The notes under the pieces: model-generated
Databases searched by the model: none
Seen by the model: only the letters and a program-made list of their open reading frames with translations
What the model was told of the DNA's origin: nothing
DNA from: Planomonospora_B alba
GTDB taxonomy: Bacteria; Actinomycetota; Actinomycetes; Streptosporangiales; Streptosporangiaceae
NCBI RefSeq assembly: GCF_039534085.1
Contig: NZ_BAAAUT010000006.1
Location: 121,721 to 185,720, forward strand
Length of the DNA: 64,000 nt
Direction: 5' to 3'
Position numbers and translations under genes: made by a program
Shown: in pieces, positions 49,784 through 57,847 of the stretch
Layout: every line of letters starts with the position of its first letter
Numbering within the stretch: position 1 is the first letter of the stretch

Positions 49784-50130
49784 GCCACCTCGGAGAACTG
49801 CGGATCGCCGTCATGGGAAGCGGATCCCCTGACGCGCGCCGTACCGGGGAATCCGGCGGAACCGGTCCCGGGGGAGGCGGCGTCCCTGGTCGTCGCGGGG
49901 AACCCTGCGAAGCAGTCGGCATTTTACCCACGCCCGGCCCGGCGCCCTCCGGCGATCAGAAAACAGAAGAATTTACCTTACGGAAGATCCTGAAATATCC
50001 ATTTATAAACGGACGGAACGACAGCGCGGCCCGCGGAAAATCCAATGTGTTCGTCATGGAACGGCAACCTCGGTGGGTAACAAGCCGTCAACAGTGCGTA
50101 CCCCCGTCCACTCCGCACCGGAGGCGATCG
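49784..50130. other. Divergent intergenic region, AT-rich in the middle
   Basis: No gene is supported between the SGNH gene (minus) and the small membrane protein gene (plus). The part at 49965-50045 is strikingly AT-rich for this genome (for example ATATCCATTTATAAACGG) and probably holds one or both promoters. Open frames crossing it have no ribosome site. Confidence 0.5.
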
Positions 50131-50580
50131 ATGACCTGCGTGTACGGCCTGCCGTCGGATCACCGTCCCTACCCCGCCCGCGGCTACGCCTCCCGGCGCC
50201 CGCAGCCGGGCGGCGGCCTCGGGCTCGCCTCGCTCGTCGCGGGCGGGGCGGCGGTCCTCGCCGGTCTCGTCCCCCCCGCCTCCGGCGCCTCGGCCGCGCT
50301 GACGCTCGCCTCCGTCGTCCTGGGCTTCGCCGCGCTCGGCCGGGCGCACCGTACGGCCTCCGCCCGCCGGAGCAGGACGGGCGGCTGGGCGGGGCTCATC
50401 GCGGAGCTGTCCGCGGGCGCTCTGCTGATCTGGAGCGCGGTGGTCTTCTTCACCCTGCTCGCCGACCCGGCCGGTCCCGGCCTCACCGGCCTGGAGCGGG
50501 TCGGCGGCAGCGGCCCCGCCGCCGGCTGCCTGCGCACCGGCGGCGACCACCTGGTCTGCCCCGCCTTCCGCCCGGCGTGA
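50131..50580 (+). CDS. Small membrane protein, unknown function
   Basis: A 149-residue protein with a Pro/Arg-rich N-terminus (residues 1-30) and hydrophobic segments at about 31-55 (LGLASLVAGGAAVLAGLVPPAS), 57-68 (AALTLASVVLGFAALG) and 85-115 (WAGLIAELSAGALLIWSAVVFFTLL). A C-terminal extracellular or periplasmic-side tail contains two Cys (GCLRTGGDHLVC). The layout resembles DUF4190-like proteins. GGAGG (50120-50124) supports the ATG. Function unknown. Confidence 0.65.
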   Translation: MTCVYGLPSDHRPYPARGYASRRPQPGGGLGLASLVAGGAAVLAGLVPPASGASAALTLASVVLGFAALGRAHRTASARRSRTGGWAGLIAELSAGALLIWSAVVFFTLLADPAGPGLTGLERVGGSGPAAGCLRTGGDHLVCPAFRPA

Positions 50581-50625
50581 CCGCCGACGCTCCCCATCCC
50601 TAGTCGGCGAAACGCCCGTGGTCGA

Positions 50626-50647
50626 ACCGGCCCGCCTCCGGGCCGGT
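50626..50647. terminator. Terminator between convergent genes
   Basis: ACCGGCCCG, loop CCTC and CGGGCCGGT make a perfect 9-bp stem 45 bp after the small membrane protein gene and 140 bp before the asparaginase gene end. Confidence 0.6.
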
Positions 50648-50786
50648 GAAGACCGGCGTGTCGGCCGGCGCCCGCTCCGGACTCACCAGGGCGGATCGTC
50701 GGTGGTCTCGGTCAGAGTCTCCCTCGGTTCATCGGCCCGGCCTGTCGCGTCCGGCCCGAGACGGGCGAGTGCCCCCCTGCGGAAGG

Positions 50787-51728
50787 CTACGCCAGGCGGA
50801 TCCCACCGACCGGCTCGCCGCCTCCGTACAGGGTGCCGGTGGCGAGGCCGTCGAGTTCCGGGGCGTCGAGGCCGAGGGCGCGCAGGGCGGCGACGGTGAC
50901 CGGGACCCGGGCGCGCTGACCGCCGTCCTCGATCTTCACCGTGCCCGCGCGGCCGTCCTCGAAGACGAACGCGTCGAACGCCTCGGCCCCGGCCTTGACC
51001 AGCAGCCCGGGGATCGCGCGCATCAGCCGGGCCTCCGGACGGTCCGTGCCGGACGTCCACTCGGGGTGGGCGCGGAAGGCGTCGGCGACGCGCCGCTCAG
51101 GGCTGCCCGGCTCGGCCAGCACGAGGGCGCGGAAGGCACGGGCCACCCCGGTCATCGAGACGAAGAAGAGCGGGGCCCCGCAGCCGTCCACCCCGGTGGC
51201 CGCGACCTTCTCGCAGGTCAGCTCCTCAACCGTGGCGCGGATCGCCCGCTGCAGCGGATGCGTCGGATCGAGGTAGGTCTCCAGCGGCCAGCCGTTGACG
51301 GCGCAGGTGGCGAGCATCGCGGCGTGCTTGCCGGAGCAGTTCATGTAGATCCGGGCCCTGTCGCCGCCCGAGCGGAGCACCTCCCGGCGCGCCGCCTCCT
51401 GCCCGGGCAGGTCCTCCGGGCAGCGCAGCGCGCCCTCGTCCAGCCCGGCCTGCGCCAGGATCCTCCGGGCGCCCTCCACGTGGAACGGCTCCCCGTCGTG
51501 GCTCGCGCACGCCAGCGCGAGCAGTTCCCCCTCCAGTGCCAGCCCGCTGCGCACCATGCCGAGCGCCTGCAGCGGCTTCATCGACGAGCGCGGCGAGACC
51601 AGCGCGTCCACCGCGCCGTGCACCCGCACCGCGGAGCCGTCCGCCGCGACGGCCAGCATCCGTGCCCGGTGCGTGGACTCCACGAAGCCCGACCGCACGA
51701 CTTCGACCACCAACGACCCTGTAGACAC
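50787..51728 (-). CDS. Asparaginase (L-asparaginase II, actinobacterial/rhizobial type)
   Basis: A 313-residue enzyme hydrolysing asparagine to aspartate and ammonia, of the COG4448 type unrelated to E. coli AnsA/B. Conserved blocks are VEVVRSGFVESTHR, ALVSPRSSMKPLQAL (the SxxK pair), CASHDGEPFHV, YMNCSGKHAAMLATC, and TGVDGCGAPLF. Residues in the SSMK, SGKH and DGCG blocks form the active site and metal/Cys site in this family. The ORF starts at the minus-strand ATG at 51726-51728. It is divergent from dtd across 68 bp. Confidence 0.9.
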   Translation of the reverse strand: MSTGSLVVEVVRSGFVESTHRARMLAVAADGSAVRVHGAVDALVSPRSSMKPLQALGMVRSGLALEGELLALACASHDGEPFHVEGARRILAQAGLDEGALRCPEDLPGQEAARREVLRSGGDRARIYMNCSGKHAAMLATCAVNGWPLETYLDPTHPLQRAIRATVEELTCEKVAATGVDGCGAPLFFVSMTGVARAFRALVLAEPGSPERRVADAFRAHPEWTSGTDRPEARLMRAIPGLLVKAGAEAFDAFVFEDGRAGTVKIEDGGQRARVPVTVAALRALGLDAPELDGLATGTLYGGGEPVGGIRLA

Positions 51729-51796
51729 CTTTGTCCCCTTCCATGCAGAGCCCGCGCAGAGTCTAGAGAGCCCTCGGGACGCGGGATGATGGGGGC

Positions 51797-52222
51797 ATGC
51801 GTGCGGTGGTGCAGCGGGTGAGTTCCGCGTCGGTGACGGTGGACGGTGCGGTGACCGGGGCGATCGACGAGCCGGGCCTGCTCGTGCTGGTCGGGGTGAC
51901 GCACACCGACACCCCGGCCGAGGCGGTGAGGCTCGCCGCGAAGCTCTGGGGCCTGCGGATCCTGCACGGCGAGAAGTCCTGCTCCGACATCGGCGCCCCG
52001 CTCCTGGTGGTCAGCCAGTTCACCCTGTACGGCGACGCCCGCAAGGGCCGCCGCCCCACCTGGCAGGCGGCGGCCCCCGGACCGGTCGCCGAGCCGCTGG
52101 TCGAGGCCGTCTGCGCGGAGCTGCGCACGCTCGGCGCGCGCGTGGAGACGGGCGTCTTCGGCGCCGACATGCAGGTCGCGCTGACCAACGACGGCCCCGT
52201 CACGCTGATCCTGGAGGCCTGA
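51797..52222 (+). CDS. dtd: D-aminoacyl-tRNA deacylase
   Basis: A 141-residue proofreading enzyme that hydrolyses D-aminoacyl-tRNAs and glycyl-tRNA-Ala. The family motifs are exact: start MRAVVQRVSSASVTVDG, SQFTLYGDARKGRRPTW (SQFTLxG), and NDGPVTLILE (NxGPVT with the cross-subunit Gly-cisPro equivalent). Length is standard. It is convergent with ygfZ and divergent from the asparaginase gene. Confidence 0.96.
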   Translation: MRAVVQRVSSASVTVDGAVTGAIDEPGLLVLVGVTHTDTPAEAVRLAAKLWGLRILHGEKSCSDIGAPLLVVSQFTLYGDARKGRRPTWQAAAPGPVAEPLVEAVCAELRTLGARVETGVFGADMQVALTNDGPVTLILEA

Positions 52223-52294
52223 GCGCCCGCAGAGGGCTCCCGGGGCCGTCCGCGGACCGGTCCCCGCCCGGGGAACCGGCCCCTCCGGCGTCCG

Positions 52295-53290
52295 TCAGCG
52301 GATGCGGCGGCGCAGCGCCGGGTCGATCTGCACGTTGCGCCCGGCGTCCGGCGGCACCACGACCTCCTGGGCCGCCGCGACCCCGTCGGCCTCCAGGGGC
52401 GCGTCCACCGGCACCGTGCGCTTGACCACGGCCAGCGCGATCGGGCCGAGCTCGTGGTGGCGGGCGGCGCTGCCGACGAACCCGACCTCGGCCCCGCCCT
52501 CGGTCACCGGCGCGCCGCGCCGGGGCAGCCGGTCGGCGCTCCCGTCCAGGTGCAGGAAGACCAGTCGGCGCGGCGGGTGGCCGAGGTTGTGCACCCGGGC
52601 CACGGTCTCCTGCCCCTTGTAGCAGCCCTTGCTCAGGTGCACGGCCGCACCGATCCAGCCGACCTCGTGCGGGATCGTCTTGTGGTCGGTCTCGAAGCCC
52701 AGCCGGGGCCGGTGGGCCTCGATCCGCAGCGCCTCGTAGGCCCAGAGCCCGGCCGGGCGCAGGCCGAGCCGCTCGGGGAGCAGCTCGCGGGGGAGCAGCA
52801 GGTCGGTGCCGACGGCGACCGTCCCGGGGGGCGGGGAGATCCGCCCCTGACCGAGCGCGGCGCCGGCCACGGAGACCACCGCGTAGGCGTCCGTCACGTC
52901 CGTGACCTCGACCCGGAGCATGAACCTCATCTTCTCCAGGTAGGCCACCAGTCCGGCCGAGGCTCCCGGCTCCACGTGCGCCCACACGGCCTCGCCGTCG
53001 TCGACGAGGGCCAGGTGGTGCTCGACGCGGCCCTGGGCGTCCAGCAGCAGGGTCTCGGTCGCCCGGCCCGGCTCCAGGTCGTCGACCTTCTGCGAGCTGA
53101 GGCTGTTGAGCCAGCTCAGGCGGTCGGGACCGGAGATCCGGACGACCTCGCGGTTGCTCCGGTCGACCATCGCCTCACCGGCGAGGAACGTGCGCTGCTC
53201 GGCGAACGGATCGCCGTAGTGCCCGGCGACGCCGTCGTCGGGGCTGTCGGCGGCGACCGCGCCGGGGATGTCCAGCAGAGGGCTTCGCAT
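52295..53290 (-). CDS. ygfZ: Folate-binding protein YgfZ/GcvT-like
   Basis: A 331-residue protein of the YgfZ/IBA57 family, which uses tetrahydrofolate in iron-sulfur cluster assembly or repair. The diagnostic motif KGCYKGQETVAR (K-G-C-Y-x-G-Q-E) is present near residue 225, and the GcvT fold start is LAGEAMVDRSNREVVRISGPDRLSWLNSLSSQKV. The ATG at 53288-53290 begins MRSPLLDIPGAV. It is downstream of the Fur-family gene on the same strand, separated by 75 bp. Confidence 0.92.
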   Translation of the reverse strand: MRSPLLDIPGAVAADSPDDGVAGHYGDPFAEQRTFLAGEAMVDRSNREVVRISGPDRLSWLNSLSSQKVDDLEPGRATETLLLDAQGRVEHHLALVDDGEAVWAHVEPGASAGLVAYLEKMRFMLRVEVTDVTDAYAVVSVAGAALGQGRISPPPGTVAVGTDLLLPRELLPERLGLRPAGLWAYEALRIEAHRPRLGFETDHKTIPHEVGWIGAAVHLSKGCYKGQETVARVHNLGHPPRRLVFLHLDGSADRLPRRGAPVTEGGAEVGFVGSAARHHELGPIALAVVKRTVPVDAPLEADGVAAAQEVVVPPDAGRNVQIDPALRRRIR

Positions 53291-53365
53291 GCCCCAAGCC
53301 TACGAGCCCCCGGAAGCCCGCGAGCCTGCGGCGGCGCCCGGGGCGGGCCGCTCCCGCCCGGCCGC

Positions 53366-53779
53366 TCAGCGGCAGTTGCGGCAGCGCCCGAAGACCGTCA
53401 GGTGGTGCACGTCGGTGGCGAAGCCCAGCTCGGACTCCAGCCCGTCCACCAGCGGCTGCACCAGGTCCGGCCTGACCTCGCTGATCTCTCCGCAGACCCG
53501 GCACACCACGTGCACGTGGTCGGCGTCGGAGGCCAGGTGGTAGGTGGGCGCGCCGTGGCCGAGGTGGGTGTGGGTGACCATGCCGAGCTCCTCGAGCAGT
53601 TCGAGGGTCCGGTAGACGGTCGAGATGTTCACCCCGCGGGCGGTCTCCCGCACCCGGGTGCAGATCTCCTCGGGAGTGGCATGCTCCAGGGCCTTGACCG
53701 CCTCGAGCACCAGCTGGCGCTGGGGGGTGACCCGGTAACCGCGCGCCCGCAGTTCCTCATGCCACGACGTCTCGGTCAT
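53366..53779 (-). CDS. Fur-family metalloregulator
   Basis: A 137-residue repressor with an N-terminal winged helix (ELRARGYRVTPQRQLVLEAVKALEHATPEEICTRVRE... VNISTVYRTLELLEELGMV) and a C-terminal dimerisation and metal domain. It has the structural zinc Cys pairs CRVCG and CRNC, the HHxxDHxH-like run DADHVHVVC and DVHHLTVF. Sequence alone does not separate Fur, Zur and PerR. It could be the sensor for the catalase promoter dyad at 8131-8143 if PerR-like, but it may equally control iron or zinc genes. The start ATG overlaps nothing. Confidence 0.9.
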   Translation of the reverse strand: MTETSWHEELRARGYRVTPQRQLVLEAVKALEHATPEEICTRVRETARGVNISTVYRTLELLEELGMVTHTHLGHGAPTYHLASDADHVHVVCRVCGEISEVRPDLVQPLVDGLESELGFATDVHHLTVFGRCRNCR

Positions 53780-53892
53780 GGCGCGAGTCTACGCCGTGCG
53801 CCCGGCCGTGCCCCCGTGATCATCCATCCGCCCCGGTCCCGGAACCGGAACGGGTCCGCTGCCAGGGCGGATCCCCTTGGCGAATATTTACT

Positions 53893-53920
53893 TGCCCCCT
53901 CCAGAAACGGTCGCATAACG
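53893..53920 (+). promoter_or_regulatory. Promoter of a short transcription unit
   Basis: TTGCCC (about 53893-53898), an 18-bp spacer and TAACGT (about 53917-53922) lie in a relatively AT-rich patch and point toward the 13-codon ORF at 53953. The nearest other genes are on the opposite strand, so this promoter serves the short unit alone. Confidence 0.5.
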
Positions 53921-53952
53921 TACAGGCACGCAGAAAGGAGGTGGTCCAGACA

Positions 53953-53994
53953 ATGGTTGATCATTCTTGGGCTAGCGAGGTGGCTGTCCGCTAG
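53953..53994 (+). CDS. 13-residue mini-ORF with near-perfect Shine-Dalgarno
   Basis: ATG to TAG encodes MVDHSWASEVAVR. The preceding AGAAAGGAGGTGGTCC (from 53932) complements the 3' tail of 16S rRNA at almost every position, far beyond a normal ribosome site. No other start or gene follows on this strand for 1.2 kb. It may be a leader or regulatory peptide whose translation controls folding of the RNA downstream. No homologue is recognised from memory. Confidence 0.55.
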   Translation: MVDHSWASEVAVR

Positions 53995-54139
53995 GACGCC
54001 GCGACTCCGGACTCTGTCCGGACGTCTCGCGACGTTCGGCGAATCCACGACAATCACCGGAACCCCGGGCTGCCGGAGGGCGGGCACGCACTGCTCCGCC
54101 TTTGGTCCATCCGGCCCTCCGCCTCATGCGGAGGAGCAG

Positions 54140-54160
54140 GCCCGGGGTTCTTTCTCTTCT
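54140..54160 (+). terminator. Intrinsic terminator of the short unit
   Basis: The 3' arm GCCCGGGGTT is followed by CTTTCTCTTCT, the most pyrimidine/T-rich terminator tail in the window. It pairs with 54061-54070 over a 69-base insert that has its own hairpin. Confidence 0.6.
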
Positions 54161-54243
54161 CCGCGCCTTCTTCTCCCGCGCGTCTTCGCCGGGCTCTCCG
54201 CCGCCCCCTCCCTTCCCGGGACCCGGTGCCTCCCGGCCCGGTC

Positions 54244-54549
54244 TCAGTGCTCGCCGCGGGCGGGCACGCCGAGCGCGGCGCAGGCCTCCCGGTAGAGGCG
54301 GACGACCTCCCGGCGGACCTGGGCCCGCTCGGTCAGGGTCGTGCCCCACGGGACGCGGACGGTGACCTCCTGTCCGCCGGACACCGCCGTGAACGTGATC
54401 GCCTCGGCGTCGACGCCGGTGGTCCGCGCCGCGGTGGCCTCGGGCCGCCCGCCGAGGGCCTTGACGATCAGCAGCGCGTCGTCGGCGTGGTCGTCGTTCA
54501 TGTGGCGCTTGATCGCCTCGACGGCGTCAGGGGTGAAGGGGCTGCTCAT
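54244..54549 (-). CDS. DUF2470 domain protein
   Basis: A 101-residue protein matching the DUF2470 domain found at the C-terminus of HugZ-like haem-degrading or pyridoxamine-oxidase-like proteins: AVEAIKRHMNDDHADDALLIVKALGG (with the HMNxDH motif), GVDAEAITFTAVSGGQEVTVRVPW. Here the domain stands alone. A haem-related role is suggested by the adjacent nitrobindin gene. The minus-strand ATG at 54547-54549 is the only sensible start. Confidence 0.85.
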   Translation of the reverse strand: MSSPFTPDAVEAIKRHMNDDHADDALLIVKALGGRPEATAARTTGVDAEAITFTAVSGGQEVTVRVPWGTTLTERAQVRREVVRLYREACAALGVPARGEH

Positions 54550-54594
54550 GCCCGCATCGTATTCGCCCCGCGGCCCGGCGGCCGCGGAGCCGCC

Positions 54595-55104
54595 TCAGAC
54601 GACGTCGGGCACGAAGTCGCCCACCCGCTTGAGCTCGGCCGAGATGTGCGACTGGATCTCATGGCCCATGGCCGCCATGTCGTAGGCCCACATCAGGTTG
54701 CCGTTGACCAGGCCGTAGAGGCGGTGGCCGCCGGTGTAGTCCTTCGCGGAGGCGGTCCGGGCCACCACGTCCGTGTGCAGCTCGATCTTGTGGAAGACCA
54801 CCTCGCCGACGTAGATCTCCACGATGCCGGTCGGGTGCGACAGGCAGACCTCCAGCCGCCGCTCGGGCAGCTGACGCCAGAAACCGGTCTCGGTGCCCAG
54901 CGGACGGACCCGGTTGCCCGCCTCGTCCAGCAGCCAGGTCCGGCTGGTGTAGGTCAGGAACGGCTTGCCGTTGTGCCCGAAGACGATCTCCTGGCCGAAG
55001 TTGAAGCTCTCGATCGTCGGGTATCCGCCCACCCCGGCCCCCTCCCAGCGGCCCAGCAGGAAGGCGATCGGCTCAAGGTCGGGATGCACCTCAGGAACGT
55101 CCAT
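54595..55104 (-). CDS. Nitrobindin-like haem protein (peroxynitrite isomerase family)
   Basis: A 169-residue all-beta protein of the FABP/nitrobindin (DUF1794) family. The N-terminal signature LGRWEGAGVGGYPTIESFNFGQEI (GxWxGxG) is present, and the C-terminal region carries the haem-ligand histidine in the MGHEIQSHISAELKRV segment. Such proteins hold ferric haem and isomerise peroxynitrite or sense NO. The ATG at 55102-55104 gives the usual MDVPEVHPDLEPIAFLLG start. It is divergent from the DsrE gene by 67 bp. DUF2470 follows it on the same strand. Confidence 0.9.
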   Translation of the reverse strand: MDVPEVHPDLEPIAFLLGRWEGAGVGGYPTIESFNFGQEIVFGHNGKPFLTYTSRTWLLDEAGNRVRPLGTETGFWRQLPERRLEVCLSHPTGIVEIYVGEVVFHKIELHTDVVARTASAKDYTGGHRLYGLVNGNLMWAYDMAAMGHEIQSHISAELKRVGDFVPDVV

Positions 55105-55171
55105 ATCCCAAAGGGTAGGGCTGTCCCGCCCCGGCTCGCGCCGACGGTCCGGGCCCCAATAGTCTTCAGGC

Positions 55172-55534
55172 ATGGCACGATCATTGGTGATCAAGGTGAC
55201 CGCGGGGGCCGACGCCCCGGAGCGCTGCAACCAGGCCTTCACGGTGGCCGCCGCCGCACTGGCGAGCGGGGTGCCCGTCTCCCTCTGGCTGACCGGCGAG
55301 GCCTCGTGGTTCGCCCTGCCCGGCCGGGCCAAGGAGTTCAGCCTGCCGCACGCGGCCCAGCTGGCCGACCTGCTCGACGCGGTGCTCGCCGGCGGCCGGG
55401 TGACGCTGTGCACGCAGTGCGCGGCCCGGCGGGAGATCACGGTGGACGACGTGATCGAGGGCGTGCGCATCGCGGGTGCCCCCACCTTCGTCGAGGAGGC
55501 TCTCGGCGAGGGCGTCCAGGCGCTCGTCTACTGA
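55172..55534 (+). CDS. DsrE-family protein
   Basis: A 120-residue protein of the DsrE/TusD-like fold: SLVIKVTAGADAPERCNQAFTVAAAALASGVPVSLWLTGEASWF, then a Cys pair CTQCAARR near residue 80, followed by TVDDVIEGVRIAGAPTFVEEAL. DsrE proteins handle sulfur transfer or bind small ligands. The function of stand-alone actinobacterial members is unknown; the CxxC could bind sulfur or metal. It is divergent from nitrobindin and convergent with gatD. Confidence 0.85.
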   Translation: MARSLVIKVTAGADAPERCNQAFTVAAAALASGVPVSLWLTGEASWFALPGRAKEFSLPHAAQLADLLDAVLAGGRVTLCTQCAARREITVDDVIEGVRIAGAPTFVEEALGEGVQALVY

Positions 55535-55654
55535 CGCTCCCGCCCCGGCGCTCCGCACGTCACCGCGCGAGCCGCCTCCGCCCGGCCCGGGGTGGCGGCG
55601 CCGCCGCACGGCCGGCCCGCCGCACGCACCGTACGGCGGGCGGACCCGGCCGGG

Positions 55655-56377
55655 TCAGGCCTGCGGCAGCACCGCGGCCAGCCGCTCCTGGCGGAGCCGC
55701 TCGTACCAGGTGTCGTCGATCGGCGCCGGCGGCGTGCCCGTCGCCCAGAACAGCAGCAGGTCGGCCAGGGCCGGGTTCCGCGCCAGCGCGGGACCGTGCA
55801 GGTAGGTGCCGACGATCTTCCCCGCGTAGCAGCCCTCGGTCCCGTCGCCGTTGCCGGTGCCGACCACCGTGCGGGAGAGCGGGCGCACGCCCGGGCCGAG
55901 CCGGGTGACGCCCATGTGGTTCTCGAAGCCGGTCAGGGTCGGGACGGCCCCGAGCGCCGGGTCGATCTCGGCGGCGAGCTCGCCGACCGCGCGGTGGGTG
56001 CCCCGTCCGCTGGCGATGTCGAGCAGCCCCACGCCCTCCACCGGCTGCCCCTCCTCGCCGCCGAACGTGGTCCCCATGATCTGGTAGCCCGCGCAGACCG
56101 CGAACAGGGCGGCGCCCCGCGCGACGGCCCGGTGCAGCCCGCCGTCCCGGCGGAGCCGCTCGGCCGCGAGGATCTGCGGCCGGTCCTCTCCCCCTCCGAT
56201 CAGGTAGATGTCACCGGTCTCCGGCACCGGGTCGGAGGAGCGCACGTGCACGGTCTCCACGGCGATCCCCCGGCGCCGGGCCCGCTGTTCCAGGACCAGG
56301 ACGTTGCCCTGGTCGCCGTAGGTGCTGAGCAGGTCCGGGTAGATCCAGACGAGACGCAGGGCGCTGTCAGACTGCAC
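55655..56377 (-). CDS. gatD: Lipid II isoglutaminyl synthase, glutaminase subunit GatD
   Basis: A 240-residue class I glutamine amidotransferase that supplies ammonia to MurT for amidation of D-glutamate in lipid II. The nucleophile Cys is in ALFAVCAGYQIMG, the His in VGTYLHGPALARNP, and YLIGGGEDRPQ is the oxyanion region. The N-terminal LRLVWIYPDLLSTYGDQGN is diagnostic of GatD/CobB-like. It overlaps murT by 11 nt on the same strand, so the two subunits are coupled. Confidence 0.94.
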   Translation of the reverse strand: MQSDSALRLVWIYPDLLSTYGDQGNVLVLEQRARRRGIAVETVHVRSSDPVPETGDIYLIGGGEDRPQILAAERLRRDGGLHRAVARGAALFAVCAGYQIMGTTFGGEEGQPVEGVGLLDIASGRGTHRAVGELAAEIDPALGAVPTLTGFENHMGVTRLGPGVRPLSRTVVGTGNGDGTEGCYAGKIVGTYLHGPALARNPALADLLLFWATGTPPAPIDDTWYERLRQERLAAVLPQA

Positions 56378-57704
56378 GACCGAACTCCGATCGGATCTGC
56401 TGGAAGGCGGTGTAGTTGGCGATCACGTCGACCTTGCCCGGCGGCTGGGCGGCGAGCGCGTGCGCGAAGGACTCCATGAGCTGGAACGGCACCTCGGCCA
56501 CGTCGAGCCGGAGCGCCAGGTCGAGCCGGCGCTCCCCGGTCACGTAGACCGGCCGGCCGCGCAGCAGCCGGTAGTCGACGTCCCACAGCCAGGAGGTGTC
56601 CCGGCCGTCGGGGCCCTGGGCGTTCACCGACAGGATCACCGGCAGCGCGGGTTCGAGCACGTCGAACGCCTCCAGCCAGCCCGCCGGGTTCTTGGCCAGC
56701 AGCAGGCGGGCGTGGCGGCCGTCGCGCTCCACCGTGGTGTAGCGGCCGGCGACCGACTTGACCTGGCTCAGCCGGGGCAGCGCCCGGCCGACCGGCAGGC
56801 CGAACGCCTCCGCGGTGGCCAGCGCGATCGCGGCGTTGGCCCGGTTGGCCCGGCCGGGCAGCTGGAGGTCCAGCGGCCAGCGCTGGCCGCGGGGGTCGAT
56901 CACCGTGTCGCCGTCGAGGATCCAGCTCGGCGCGGGACGCCGGAAGGAGCACTCGCGGCAGGCCCAGTCGTTGACCGCCAGGCCGCCGCCCGGCGCCGCG
57001 GGCCCCCCGGAGGGGGCGCCGCCGCCCGCCTGCCGTACGGCGACGCCGGGCGCGTGCCCGCCGGGCGGGGTGTACTCCATCCCGCCCCGGTCGAGCGGGC
57101 CGCCGCACTCGGGGCAGCACCAGGAGTCCTCCTTCCACGGCTGCCCGGCCGACACCCAGGTGACCCGGGGGGCCGTGGACGCGCCCCAGGCCACCAGCGG
57201 GTCGTCCGCGTTGGCGATCACGTGGGTGTTCCGGGCGACCAGGGCGCGGCGCCACTTCTGGGCCAGCAGCCAGATCTCCCCCGCCCGGTCCATCTGGTCG
57301 CGGCTGAGGTTCATCAGCACGACCACGCCCGCACCGGTGGTCTCGATCACCTCGGGGAGGTACTTCTCGTCGACCTCCAGCACGCCGTACGGCGCGTCCT
57401 TCGCCGAGGAGAGCGCCGAGACGTGACCCGCCGGCATGTTGGCGCCGAACGCGTTGGTGGCGACCTCGCCGAGCTCCTGCAGGGCGGCGGTGATCAGCCG
57501 GGTCGTGGTGGTCTTGCCGTTCGTCGCGCTGACCAGGGCGAGCCTGCGGTCGCGGGCGAGCTTGCGCAGCAGGTCGGGGTCCAGAGCCAGGCCGATCCTG
57601 CCGCCGATCACCGATCCGTCGCCGCGTCCGGTCGCCCGGGACAGCGTCGCGGCCGTCCGGCCGAGAGCACTCGCGAGCTGCGCCCGCAACGGAAGCTGAG
57701 TCAT
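56367..57704 (-). CDS. murT: Lipid II isoglutaminyl synthase, ligase subunit MurT
   Basis: A 445-residue Mur-ligase-family ATPase that activates the lipid II D-glutamate for amidation with GatD. The P-loop is VSATNGKTTTTRLI. A four-Cys zinc ribbon inserts in the middle domain (CCPECGGPLDRGG... WACRECSFR), the hallmark of MurT. Further blocks are LLNLSRDQMDR-like VVLMNLSRDQMDRAGE and the C-terminal DUF1727 (YVTGERRLDLALRLDVAEV... IANYTAFQQIR). Between the Cys pairs lies a Gly/Ala/Pro-rich insert. The ATG at 57702-57704 starts MTQLPLRAQLASALGR. Confidence 0.95.
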   Translation of the reverse strand: MTQLPLRAQLASALGRTAATLSRATGRGDGSVIGGRIGLALDPDLLRKLARDRRLALVSATNGKTTTTRLITAALQELGEVATNAFGANMPAGHVSALSSAKDAPYGVLEVDEKYLPEVIETTGAGVVVLMNLSRDQMDRAGEIWLLAQKWRRALVARNTHVIANADDPLVAWGASTAPRVTWVSAGQPWKEDSWCCPECGGPLDRGGMEYTPPGGHAPGVAVRQAGGGAPSGGPAAPGGGLAVNDWACRECSFRRPAPSWILDGDTVIDPRGQRWPLDLQLPGRANRANAAIALATAEAFGLPVGRALPRLSQVKSVAGRYTTVERDGRHARLLLAKNPAGWLEAFDVLEPALPVILSVNAQGPDGRDTSWLWDVDYRLLRGRPVYVTGERRLDLALRLDVAEVPFQLMESFAHALAAQPPGKVDVIANYTAFQQIRSEFGRAV

Positions 57705-57847
57705 GCGCCGATCCTAACCGGCGGCGGACAGAGCGACCGCCTGCGGCGAACCCCGCGCGACCTTCACATAAGCCCCCGCCCGGGAGCGTGCGGGCACCCG
57801 GGCCCGGGGCCGCCGCACAGCCGCGCCCGGCCCCGTCCTCCGCCGCC

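Larger units (their letters stand above)
53923..54160 (+). ncRNA. Putative short structured transcript with mini-ORF and terminator
   Basis: After the mini-ORF the RNA would form a hairpin at 54000-54031 (TCCGGAC-TCT-GTCCGGA inside CGCGA/TCGCG). Two competing pairings follow: CGGAGGG (54074-54080) with CCCTCCG (54115-54121), or CCTCCGC with GCGGAGG at 54116-54134. Finally AACCCCGGGC (54061-54070) pairs with GCCCGGGGTT (54140-54149), followed by CTTTCTCTTCT. This looks like an attenuator or stand-alone small RNA. The next genes on both sides are on the minus strand. Confidence 0.5.

Noticed and set aside
53776..54087. A 103-codon minus-strand frame overlapping the Fur-family start
   Set aside because: It is antisense to the short transcript and its strong Shine-Dalgarno, and has no ribosome site or family resemblance.
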